64,000 nucleotides of DNA, from NCBI GenBank assembly GCA_902806335.1, contig CADCWG010000014.1, forward strand, positions 50,768 to 114,767, in the 5' to 3' direction. The position numbers were made by a program, and so were the translations under genes. Position 1 is the first letter of the stretch; each line of letters opens with the position of its first letter. The DNA is from an uncultured Thermomicrobiales bacterium. Lineage in GTDB: Bacteria; Chloroflexota; Chloroflexia; Thermomicrobiales; UBA6265. Of this stretch, positions 53,933 through 64,000 are shown piece by piece. The notes beneath the pieces are model-generated. The model was not told where the DNA came from, did not search any database, and saw only the letters and a program-made list of their open reading frames with translations.

Positions 53933-55111
53933 TCAGCGGCGCCGCGTCGCGGTGTGCCCGGTCTTCGGGATCTCGGCGATCCGGCCCAGGGCGTCCGCCG
54001 CGAGCAGAAAGGTGAGGTGGGCGGCCAGCAGCGGCCGCGCGGCCGGTTCGAGGTCGGGGCTGTCGGCCGTCTCGGGGAAGTGACCGTCGTTGTCGGCCAG
54101 CTCGCAGCCGAGCGTGTAGTAGCGCTCCGCGTCCCCGACGCGGCCGGCGGCGGCGAGGGCCAGGGCGAGCCAGAAGAGCTCGGCCGGCCGCAGGCCGGTG
54201 CCCCGGTGGAGCGTGCGCCTCGGCTCGTCTGCCCCGTCCTCCTGCCACTCGAGGTCGTGGAGGCCGACGGCCCGCTCCGCCCGCTCAACCAGCGTGGCGA
54301 AGGCGACGACGTCCCCGGCGGGAGCACCGAGGGGCCAGGCCAGCGTGAGGGCGTCCTCGACCAGGCTATCCCGATGTCTCGTCGAGTCCAGACGGTCGGC
54401 GCCCGCGAGTGTCGCCTTGGCGGCGTCGGCCCGGGTCCGCGCGATGGCGTCCGCGACGCGGGACCACTCATCCACGCCCTGGGCGGCACCGGCGGCCCGG
54501 AGTCCGACCTCGGCGGCGGCCAGTTCGGCGGCGTGCGCCAGGGGATCCGGGCGGTCGTGGTCGCGGAACCCATGGCCGTCCCAGCGCACGGCCAGCGCCG
54601 AGGCGAGGCTCCGGGTCACCGCCGAGGCGGGTTCGGCCAGGGCAGCCGCCGGATCGGCACTGATCGCCCGGAGCAGCAGACCCGTCCCGACCAGGTCGTG
54701 GCGCTCGTCGAGCACCGGACCGTGGACGGCATAGGCGCGGCGCAGCAGGGCATCGTCTCCGAAACCCGCGGCGCGCTCGCCGAGCCAGCGCAGGAGCGGA
54801 GCGCGCACGTCGCGACCAAGGGCGTCCATCGCGGCGATCGCGAGCGCCAGGTCTCGCCCGGGTCTACATCGCATCGCGTCGCGGGCGGCGGACGGGTAGA
54901 AGGGCAGGTGTCCGGGCGCCTCGACGAGTGCCCCGTTGGGTAGCAGGCAGTCGTCAAAGACCCGCGTCGTCGTGCCGACCAGGGCGATCAGGTCGCCGCG
55001 CCGGGCGGCGGAGAGCGTCGCGTCGGTCGCCCCCAGTGGCGCGACGGGAGAGCGCTCGGCGGCGGGAATGGTGGGGTCGTTCGCGGAGGACTCGGGTGCG
55101 GACGGGCTCAC
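53933..55111 (-). CDS. hypothetical protein, possible alpha/alpha-toroid (GH15-like) domain
   Basis: A 392-aa, almost all-helical protein. The part DDCLLPNGALVEAPGHLPFY followed by PSAARDAMRCRPGRDLALAIAAMDALG resembles the PRDAA helix-loop of six-hairpin glycosidases such as GH15 glucoamylases, and the repeated LLRWLGERAAG, RRAYAVHGPV and LLLRAISADP helices fit a toroid. No catalytic Glu pair can be named with confidence, so enzyme activity is open. The start is taken as GTG 55111 with GGAG 5 nt upstream; the frame extends to 55372, but the extra part is Pro/Arg/Ser-rich. Confidence 0.6.
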   Translation of the reverse strand: MSPSAPESSANDPTIPAAERSPVAPLGATDATLSAARRGDLIALVGTTTRVFDDCLLPNGALVEAPGHLPFYPSAARDAMRCRPGRDLALAIAAMDALGRDVRAPLLRWLGERAAGFGDDALLRRAYAVHGPVLDERHDLVGTGLLLRAISADPAAALAEPASAVTRSLASALAVRWDGHGFRDHDRPDPLAHAAELAAAEVGLRAAGAAQGVDEWSRVADAIARTRADAAKATLAGADRLDSTRHRDSLVEDALTLAWPLGAPAGDVVAFATLVERAERAVGLHDLEWQEDGADEPRRTLHRGTGLRPAELFWLALALAAAGRVGDAERYYTLGCELADNDGHFPETADSPDLEPAARPLLAAHLTFLLAADALGRIAEIPKTGHTATRRR

Positions 55112-55392
55112 TGGGGCTCCAGACGCTCGGCGGCGAGGGGACGGTCCATCATCGAAGCTGGCCGGGGAGGAACCTGGGGGCCGTCGCGCGGTCCCCGCGG
55201 ATCGCCCCAACGGCGGTCTCGCCGCCTGAGCACCACTCGGGCCACCGCCCGGGCGAGGGGACGTCACGTCTGAGCCAGTCGGCTGGCGGTTGTACGCGTT
55301 CGCGCCATGTGCGCCGCCTGGATCGGTTCCTGCTGGCCCGGCCCGCGTCGCGGCCACTCGCGGCACGGGCACGAAAAAGGTGGGAGAAACGG

Positions 55393-56040
55393 ATGCTCCG
55401 CAGGCTTGGCGTCGTGTTCATGGCCGCGGCGACCCTGGTCATGGGCCCAGCGCAGGTCCTCGCCCAGGCGACGCCTGAAGGGGAGGTCCTCGGCGCCGCG
55501 GCGTGCACGGTGGAGCCGGTCGACTTTGAGGCTCTGCTCAGGCAAGCGGCCGCGGGCACCCCGGACCCCAACTCGCCCGTCGCGGACGGGCTCGGCGCGG
55601 CGACGGCGACGCCGCCGGTCGGAGAGCCCGCCGACGAGGAGACCGTCAGGGGCGTCGAGGCTGCGGTGCGCCAGTTCTTCGCCTGCCTCAACGCCGGAGA
55701 CTACTTCCGCCTGGCCGCCGTGTTCACCCCGGAGTCCGCGCTCGCCCTCGCCGGTGCGATGCCGGCCGAGGGCGTGGCCACCGACGAGATCCCGGCGATC
55801 GTCGCGACCACGGAGGCGGCGCTGGCCGAAGCCGGACCCTCCCCGGACGAGGACCTCGCGGGGTTCGTCGAGGTTCGCGACGTGGTGGTGCTCGGCGACG
55901 GCCGCGTCGCCGCGACCGTGGTCGGTGACGGAGTGGACGACGAGCCGACCGCCGTCCTGTTCACCTTCCGGGCGGTCGACGGCGTCTTCCTGATCGAGAA
56001 CTTCGCGCAACTCGCCGGGGCCGCCACGCCGTCCGCCTGA
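55393..56040 (+). CDS. secreted hypothetical protein, NTF2-like pattern
   Basis: A 215-aa exported protein. Signal peptide residues ~1-25 (RLGVVFMAAATLVMGPAQVLAQA). The mature part has an Asp/Pro-rich lead, then VRGVEAAVRQFFACLNAGDYFRLAAVF and VLFTFRAVDGVFLIENFAQL, a pattern of NTF2-like/SnoaL-type cone domains seen in secreted Chloroflexi proteins; this is a pattern-level guess. The start is ATG 55393 with GGTGGGAG upstream. Convergent with ileS. Confidence 0.72.
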   Translation: MLRRLGVVFMAAATLVMGPAQVLAQATPEGEVLGAAACTVEPVDFEALLRQAAAGTPDPNSPVADGLGAATATPPVGEPADEETVRGVEAAVRQFFACLNAGDYFRLAAVFTPESALALAGAMPAEGVATDEIPAIVATTEAALAEAGPSPDEDLAGFVEVRDVVVLGDGRVAATVVGDGVDDEPTAVLFTFRAVDGVFLIENFAQLAGAATPSA

Positions 56041-56079
56041 CGGTCGGCGGCGCCGGAGCGGGCGGATGTCGGTCAGCAT

Positions 56080-56117
56080 TGATCGGGGGCTGCGGGAGGA
56101 CCCGTCGCCCCCGATCA
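56080..56117. terminator. bidirectional hairpin between the secreted protein gene and ileS
   Basis: TGATCGGGGGC (56080-56090) pairs perfectly with GCCCCCGATCA (56107-56117); a smaller CGGG/CCCG stem closes the loop. It lies 40 bp after one stop and 2 bp after the other (minus strand). Confidence 0.65.
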
Positions 56118-56118
56118 T

Positions 56119-59385
<3,267 letters not shown>

Positions 59386-59542
59386 GCGGCGGTGCTCCTC
59401 GGGCGGAAGGGTCAACGGGACGGCCGGCGGGATGTCGCGTGCATTGGCGGGCGGCCAGCCGGGGCGACTCTGCCCTGGTCGCATACGGCCATCGGACGGA
59501 GAGTGCTGGTCTGCCGAGACGGTTACCGGCGGGCGGGCACAG

Positions 59543-59571
59543 AAAACCCCGCCCTCGTTTCGAGGACGGGG
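59543..59571 (-). terminator. attenuator of the ileS T-box
   Basis: Minus strand: CCCCGTCCTCG (59571-59561), loop AAA, CGAGGGCGGGG (59557-59547, one T-G pair), then TTTT. Mutually exclusive with the T-box antiterminator just upstream. Confidence 0.85.
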
Positions 59572-59844
59572 TGACCCGCGGTACCACCTCGGTTGGTCTG
59601 GCCGTCGGCCGGACCCACTCGTTCGCGCCCACCCGGCGGCTGGGCCGTCGGGCGGGGGGCGTCGCGATAACGGGCGACGAGGTCGGTCGCGCCTACTGGG
59701 CGCCCGGACGGGGCGCGGTTCGGGGACGGCTCGGGAGCGATGGCTCGGCGTCGGCGCGCTCAGCCCGGCTCCCACCGTCCCGGACTCGCTTGGCGTCGCA
59801 CGGCGCCGGCGCGGTCTCCGTCGGCGCCGGTGCGATCTCTGACT
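59543..59844 (-). promoter_or_regulatory. T-box leader (tRNA-Ile sensing) of ileS
   Basis: Minus strand core GAGGTGGTACCGCGGGT (about 59591-59575) followed by the terminator. The pairing bases read UGGU, matching an ACCA acceptor end, as in tRNA-Ile (A73). Upstream, GGTCCGGCCG-a-CGGCCAGACC makes a Stem III-like helix. The Ile specifier (ATC) was not located with confidence. The leader from promoter to ATG is about 460 nt. Confidence 0.88.
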
Positions 59845-59850
59845 CCCCTG

Positions 59851-59879
59851 AGCCTAGCACGGGGGGCACCGGCCGACAA
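59851..59879 (-). promoter_or_regulatory. promoter of ileS
   Basis: Minus strand TTGTCG (59879-59874), 17-bp spacer, TAGGCT (59856-59851) with an extended -10 TGC in front. Predicted start near 59844. Confidence 0.65.
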
Positions 59880-60061
59880 CGCCGCGCCGTCGTGCCACTC
59901 TCCCCTTCGACCTCGCTGGCCGTCCCGCCAAGCACCGGCCGTCGGCGCGCGGTCCGACGTGCGGCACCCTCGCCGGAACCGCGGGCCGGGCGATCCGCTC
60001 GGAGGTCGATGCCCTCCGGGCGCTCGTCCCGGCCCGGACGCGGGGACCGCCCCGGCGCCGC

Positions 60062-61015
60062 CTAGTACTCCCAGGATTGGCGCAGGAAGCGGGCTTGCGT
60101 CAGCGTCACGCCGAGGATGATCACGAACAGGACCATCCCCATCGCCATCCCGTAGCCGAGGTTGAGCTGGCCGAAGGCGACCGCCCACTGGTAGACCGCG
60201 ACCACCATCGTCGAGTTGGCCGGCCCGCCGGGAGGGGAGTTGGCGCCGACGCTGCTGAGGATGAAGACCGGTCCGAACACCTGCAGCGTCTCGATGATCC
60301 CGGTGATGACCACGAAGACGAGGGTCGGGCGCAGCAGCGGGACCGTGATCCCCCAGAAGAGCCGGAGGCGGCCGGCGCCGTCGACCCGGGCCGCCTCGTA
60401 GTAGCTGCGGTCGATCCCGTTGAGGCCGGCCATGAACAGGACCATCGTCAGGCCGACGTTCTTCCAGAGCGAGTAGGCGACGATCGACGGCAACGCCTGG
60501 GTGGTGGACGCCAGGTAGCTCTGCGTCGGCAGGCCGACCAGGTCGAGGATCTGGTTGAAGAGACCCAGCGAGGGCTGGTAGAGCCACTTCCACATCAGCG
60601 CCGTGGCGATCGCCGAGGCGACCACGGGCAGGAAGTAGACGGTGCGGAACAGGCCCCGGAGCTTGCCGCTGCCCTCGACCGCCATCGCGAGCACGAGCCC
60701 GATGGCCACGTTCAGCGGCAGGTACATCAGGGTGTAGAGGCCGGTGTTGCCGAGCGCCTTGACGAACACCGGGTCGTCGCGCAGCGCGCGGTAGTTGTCG
60801 AGGCCGATGAACTCCCGGCTGGACGCGAACGCCTGCCAGTCGGTGAAGCTGCCGAGCAGCCCGTTCGCCAGCGGGTAGATCCAGAAGACGAGCAGGCCCA
60901 GCAGCGTCGGGACGAGGGTGACCGCGACGAAGAGCCGTTGGTCGGCGTCGCGCCCTCCCCGACGGCGTCGCGCCTTCCGCGTCGCCGGGAGCGACAGGTT
61001 GGTTCCCAGGGCCAC
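60062..61015 (-). CDS. sugar ABC transporter permease (MalF/UgpA type)
   Basis: A 317-aa inner-membrane permease with six membrane helices, from LFVAVTLVPTLLGLLVFWIYPLANG to FVIILGVTLTQARFL. It carries the cytoplasmic EAA loop YYEAARVDGAGRLRLFWGITVPLL that docks the ATPase. Carbohydrate-uptake-1 family. The start is GTG 61015 with a GGGGG-type SD; the frame upstream to 61279 is Arg/Ser-rich and lies partly in the second permease. Third gene of a binding protein-permease-permease cluster; no ATPase gene is seen before the window's other genes, so a shared MsmK/UgpC-like ATPase is likely. Confidence 0.93.
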   Translation of the reverse strand: MALGTNLSLPATRKARRRRGGRDADQRLFVAVTLVPTLLGLLVFWIYPLANGLLGSFTDWQAFASSREFIGLDNYRALRDDPVFVKALGNTGLYTLMYLPLNVAIGLVLAMAVEGSGKLRGLFRTVYFLPVVASAIATALMWKWLYQPSLGLFNQILDLVGLPTQSYLASTTQALPSIVAYSLWKNVGLTMVLFMAGLNGIDRSYYEAARVDGAGRLRLFWGITVPLLRPTLVFVVITGIIETLQVFGPVFILSSVGANSPPGGPANSTMVVAVYQWAVAFGQLNLGYGMAMGMVLFVIILGVTLTQARFLRQSWEY

Positions 61016-61100
61016 AGATCCCCCATCCCTGAGCCGCCGGATCGCGTCGGGGTTCCCGCCCGACGCGATCGGAGCGGCACCTCTGCCGGTGGCGTGGGTG

Positions 61101-62039
61101 TCAGCCCTTGAGCCCCGAGAGCGCGATGCCCTCGACGAACCGGCGCTGCGCGAAGACGTAGAGCACCAGGACCGGCAGCACCGCCAGCACCGATCCGGCC
61201 GCGGTCGGCCCGACTTCGGTTCCCAGGCGACCCCGGAACTGCGCCAGGCCGATCGGCACCGTGAACTTGTCGGGGTCATTGAGGATCACGAGCGGCCAGA
61301 GGAAGTTGTCCCACTGCGCGAGGAAGGTCAGGATGCCGAGCGCGGCGAGGGCCGCCTGGGAGAGCGGGAGCACGACCTGGAAGAAGACCCGGAACTCCGA
61401 CGCGCCGTCGATCCGTGCCGCGTCGAGCAGGTCGCCGGGCAGGGCGAACATGAACTGGCGCATCAGGAAGATGCCGAAGGGGTTGAAGATGATCGGCACG
61501 ATCAGCGCCCAGTAGCTGTCGAGCCAGCCGAAACGGACCATCAGCGCGTAGGAGGGGATGATCGAGACCGTAAACGGGATCATCATCAAGCTCAGCACGA
61601 CCCAGAAGAGGCGGTCGCGTCCCGGGAACGGCAGCTTCGCGAACACGTAGCCGGACATCGCGCTGGTGAGCAGGGTAAGGACGGTGATGGTGGATGAGAC
61701 GAACAGGCTGTTGCGGAAGAAGAGGCTGAAGCTGCCGGCGGCGAGGTCGTTCAGTGCCCGCCAGTTGGCCAGGGTCGGCTCCGCGGGCCACCACGTCGGC
61801 GGGTACTGGAGGAGTTCCTGCCGCACCTTGAGCGAGGTGACGAGCATCCAGTAGAACGGGCCGACCATCACGACCGCGCCCAGCGCGAGGAGGAGCCAGA
61901 GCAGATAGCGCTCCAACCGCCTGATCCCGCGACCGTCGCGCGTCACGGCCACGGCGTCCGGCCGATCGAGGGCGAGGGGAGCGCCGCGGCTTGCCAGCCC
62001 CGTCGGGCCGGCGGGTACCCTGATGTCCAAGCGGCCCAT
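61101..62039 (-). CDS. sugar ABC transporter permease (MalG/UgpE type)
   Basis: A 312-aa permease with six helices and the typical N-terminal YLLWLLLALGAVVMVGPFYWML, NSLFVSSTITVLTLLTSAMSGY, and the EAA loop DLLDAARIDGASEFRVFFQ. Partner of the MalF-type permease 85 bp downstream. The start is uncertain: ATG 62039 has GGAGG directly against it, too close for a good SD, so a start nearer the first helix (around residue 30) is possible. Carbohydrate uptake is inferred from family membership. Confidence 0.92.
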   Translation of the reverse strand: MGRLDIRVPAGPTGLASRGAPLALDRPDAVAVTRDGRGIRRLERYLLWLLLALGAVVMVGPFYWMLVTSLKVRQELLQYPPTWWPAEPTLANWRALNDLAAGSFSLFFRNSLFVSSTITVLTLLTSAMSGYVFAKLPFPGRDRLFWVVLSLMMIPFTVSIIPSYALMVRFGWLDSYWALIVPIIFNPFGIFLMRQFMFALPGDLLDAARIDGASEFRVFFQVVLPLSQAALAALGILTFLAQWDNFLWPLVILNDPDKFTVPIGLAQFRGRLGTEVGPTAAGSVLAVLPVLVLYVFAQRRFVEGIALSGLKG

Positions 62040-62139
62040 CCTCCAGAACCGGTCCAGACGACGCCGGGGCGCACGGGGCGCGAGGGGGCGCCGGGGAGGC
62101 CAGGGGTCCGGCCGGCCCGACGCCCGCGAACGAGACGTT

Positions 62140-63510
62140 CTACGCGGTCGGCGCCTTGTAGAGGCGCTCGGTGAACAAGCGGCGCTTGCCCGAGGAGGCG
62201 AGGGCGGCGTTCATCTGCTCGGTGGCCGTGTTCGCGGCCGTGCGGACGTCTGCCCTGTTCAGCACGACCTCATCGAACATCGTCCGCCAGATCGGCTCGG
62301 CCTCGAGCGGACGCTCGCCGTAGTTGATGCGGTAGGGCAGGGTCTCGGCCTGGGTGGCGATCGACCGGCCGGGGTCGCTGCTCGCGATCTCGGGTGCGGC
62401 GACGAGGGACGCCTTGTCGGGCGGACCGTTCGAGATCAGCGACCAGCGGATGCGCTGCTCGTCGGTGCCGACGAGTTCCTGGATGAACGCGAAGGCGACC
62501 GCCTGCACCTCCGGCGCCGCGTCGGCGAAGACGCAGAACCCTTCTTCTGGGGTCATCAGCCCCCAGGCCGGGTCCGGGGTGCCGCTGAAGGTCGGGGTGA
62601 CGGCCGTCCCCCACTTGCCCGCGAGGTCGGGGTACTCCTCCTCGGTCCAGAACGCGCCGGTGTAGCCCTGGCTGATGTAGGTGGCGGCCACGCCGCCGCC
62701 GAACGCGTCGAACATGTCGAGGAACTCGGGGTCATCGAGCTTGTGGACGTGGTAGACGTCCTGGATGAACTGGAGCACCTGGATCGCCTGGTCGGAGTTC
62801 CAGAGCGCCTGGGTGCCGTCCTCGCTGTAGAGGAAGCCGCCCAGCTGGTAGATCATCGAGGTCCAGAGCCACTCGCGGGAGTAGTAGTGGTTGAGCGACC
62901 AGCCTGCCTGCACGAGGCGGTCGCCGTCGCGCTTGGTCAGCTGCGCGCACATCGTGATGTAGTCGTCCCACCGGCGGGGGACGCTGTCGGGCGTGATCCC
63001 CTGCTCCTCGAGCAGGGCGGTATTGAAGTAGACCTGATCGGTGTAGAAGGCGAACGTCGACGTGTAGATGTTGCCCGTCTCCGGCTCGCGGTTGAACTGG
63101 GTGCTGACGAGTTCGTCGTAGCTGAAGAGGTCCGCCGGGTACGGCACCAGCACGCCGGCGCGCTGGAGGTCGACCCGCCAGTTGAAGTGGACGTTGGCGA
63201 ACGGGGGGCCCTCGCCCGCGGTGGCCGCCGTCAGGAGCTTGGTCTCGGCGTCCGCGTACGGCAGCACCTGGTACTCGACGGTGATGTCGGGGTACTTCTC
63301 TTTCCACGCCGCGATGATCTGGTCCTCGGCCGCCTGCCGGCTGGCGAACTCCCAGTCCCAGAACTCGACCGTGCCCTGGAAGGCGAGGTCGGCCGCCGGT
63401 GTGGACTGCGCGGCGAAGCCCCGTGGCGCGCGGACCGCCAGGTACGCCGCGGCGGCGCCTCCGACCGAGATCTTCAGGAAGCGACGGCGATCCAGGTCGC
63501 GATGGGTCAT
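62140..63510 (-). CDS. sugar ABC transporter substrate-binding protein, family 1, Tat-exported
   Basis: A 456-aa extracellular solute-binding protein. The Tat signal DLDRRRFLKISVGGAAAAYLA (residues 5-25) directs folded export. The mature protein shows VEFWDWEFASRQAAEDQII, PDITVEYQVLPYADAETKL, a YYNTALLEEQGI-like YFNTALLEEQGITPDSVP hinge region and GFCVFADAAPEVQAVAFAFI, all typical of family 1 (MalE/UgpB-like). The start is ATG 63510 with GAAGGGTGAG just upstream. It leads the transporter cluster from its own promoter. The ligand cannot be told. Confidence 0.94.
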   Translation of the reverse strand: MTHRDLDRRRFLKISVGGAAAAYLAVRAPRGFAAQSTPAADLAFQGTVEFWDWEFASRQAAEDQIIAAWKEKYPDITVEYQVLPYADAETKLLTAATAGEGPPFANVHFNWRVDLQRAGVLVPYPADLFSYDELVSTQFNREPETGNIYTSTFAFYTDQVYFNTALLEEQGITPDSVPRRWDDYITMCAQLTKRDGDRLVQAGWSLNHYYSREWLWTSMIYQLGGFLYSEDGTQALWNSDQAIQVLQFIQDVYHVHKLDDPEFLDMFDAFGGGVAATYISQGYTGAFWTEEEYPDLAGKWGTAVTPTFSGTPDPAWGLMTPEEGFCVFADAAPEVQAVAFAFIQELVGTDEQRIRWSLISNGPPDKASLVAAPEIASSDPGRSIATQAETLPYRINYGERPLEAEPIWRTMFDEVVLNRADVRTAANTATEQMNAALASSGKRRLFTERLYKAPTA

Positions 63511-63676
63511 CTCACCCTTCCCTCTCCGATCCCTGCGATGGGCTCGGGCGAATCCCCAGACGGGGAGGTCTCGCCGCCCACCCCCGGGCGGCGGCGAACA
63601 GACGCGGCCGCTTCCTCCTCCTCGCGCCCGCCGGGGCGGTCCCGACCCTCCCCGACGGCCAGGCGTGGGGCGGGGG

Positions 63677-63706
63677 AGAATACGACCGCAACACGGCCGG
63701 TGTCAG
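63677..63706 (-). promoter_or_regulatory. promoter candidate of the sugar ABC transporter operon
   Basis: Minus strand CTGACA (63706-63701), 18-bp spacer, TATTCT (63682-63677). It would give a leader of about 160 nt before ATG 63510. Confidence 0.5.
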
Positions 63707-64000
63707 GTGGACACCACGACCCCGAGGGAGGCATCGACGCGGCGGCGGACCCCGGTGCCGTCCCTGTCCGCTCGGACGCGGCAGGTCGGTCCAGCGCTCG
63801 GCCGAGTCGTCGGCTCGTAGTCACCGGCCGCTGGGTCCGGCCCCGATCGACGGGGCGATCGGCCCGCCGAAGGCGACCGGCAGACGCCTGAGCGGCCGGC
63901 GGGCGGGCCATCTCGGCGAGCACGATCAGCGCCGCTCCTCGCCCCACGACGGAGCCGAACTGCCGACCGAACGGCCCCCGCGGGGAGCAACCGAGGGACG
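63707..64000. other. window end, no gene called
   Basis: Open frames on the minus strand run through here but lack an SD and show Arg/Pro-rich, non-protein-like composition. A gene that begins beyond the right edge cannot be excluded. Confidence 0.35.

Noticed and set aside
63507..63990. Minus-strand frames upstream of the sugar-binding protein gene
   Set aside because: No SD, no family pattern, and a promoter lies inside them.

Overview
The window is a very GC-rich bacterial chromosome segment with protein-coding genes on both strands. It has no rRNA, no recognisable tRNA, no CRISPR array and no insertion sequence. An HspR-ClpB pair, a form II CoxL-type molybdenum hydroxylase, T-box leaders, a PASTA kinase, an eukaryote-like (type 2) IleRS and Tat-exported ABC binding proteins together suggest a Chloroflexota of the Thermomicrobia/Sphaerobacter kind. 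This placement is an inference from gene content, not a phylogenetic result. Starts are mostly ATG or GTG with an AGGAG-type Shine-Dalgarno (SD) 5-9 nt upstream. Several gene junctions are 4-nt overlaps (ATGA, GTGA, TTGA, probably CTGA).

Layout. 1-6.4 kb: end of an M20 carbamoylase/amidohydrolase, a three-subunit molybdenum hydroxylase (Fe-S, Mo and FAD subunits) and a cytochrome P450, probably oxidising N-heterocycles. 6.5-10.6 kb: an odd GDPD-like protein divergent from hspR-clpB, which has a consensus promoter with a HAIR-like operator. 10.6-19.8 kb: two repeat copies, a CvpA-like/zinc-ribbon membrane protein, a PHP-AlbA_2 fusion, a DUF72 protein, an orphan family 5 binding protein and an M42 aminopeptidase. 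20-28.5 kb: large secreted proteins of unknown role, a 42-aa membrane peptide, a degenerate MBL-like membrane protein and a PASTA Ser/Thr kinase. 28.7-32.8 kb: the overlapping cluster selD-dagK-rsmA-ispE. 32.8-44.7 kb: a frameshifted Nudix gene, Nif3-like, DUF952, MMPL, CrtC/AttH-like lipocalin, M48, GNAT, mutM, a second M42 and an SGNH-like pseudoenzyme. 44.9-50.4 kb: a T-box-controlled trpEGDCF operon. 50.5-56 kb: ArsR/DUF2087, DUF4272, ychF, a possible alpha/alpha-toroid protein and a secreted protein. 56.1-59.9 kb: ileS with its own T-box. 60-63.7 kb: a sugar-type ABC transporter (binding protein and two permeases, no ATPase).

Highlights. (1) selD is longer than an ATG-to-stop reading suggests. 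An in-frame TGA at 32643-32641 aligns with the catalytic Cys17 of E. coli SelD, and a strong SECIS-like fold follows it, so the gene very probably encodes a selenocysteine-containing selenophosphate synthetase. (2) Two T-boxes are present. Their NCCA-pairing bases fit the discriminators of tRNA-Trp (UGGC, before trpE) and tRNA-Ile (UGGU, before ileS). (3) IleRS carries a swapped GVHH in place of HxGH, a signature linked to mupirocin hyper-resistance. (4) At least five copies of an undescribed MITE-like repeat of about 150 bp with imperfect inverted ends lie in the intergenic spaces. (5) Three proteins keep an enzyme fold but appear to have lost key catalytic residues (GDPD-, SGNH- and MBL-like).
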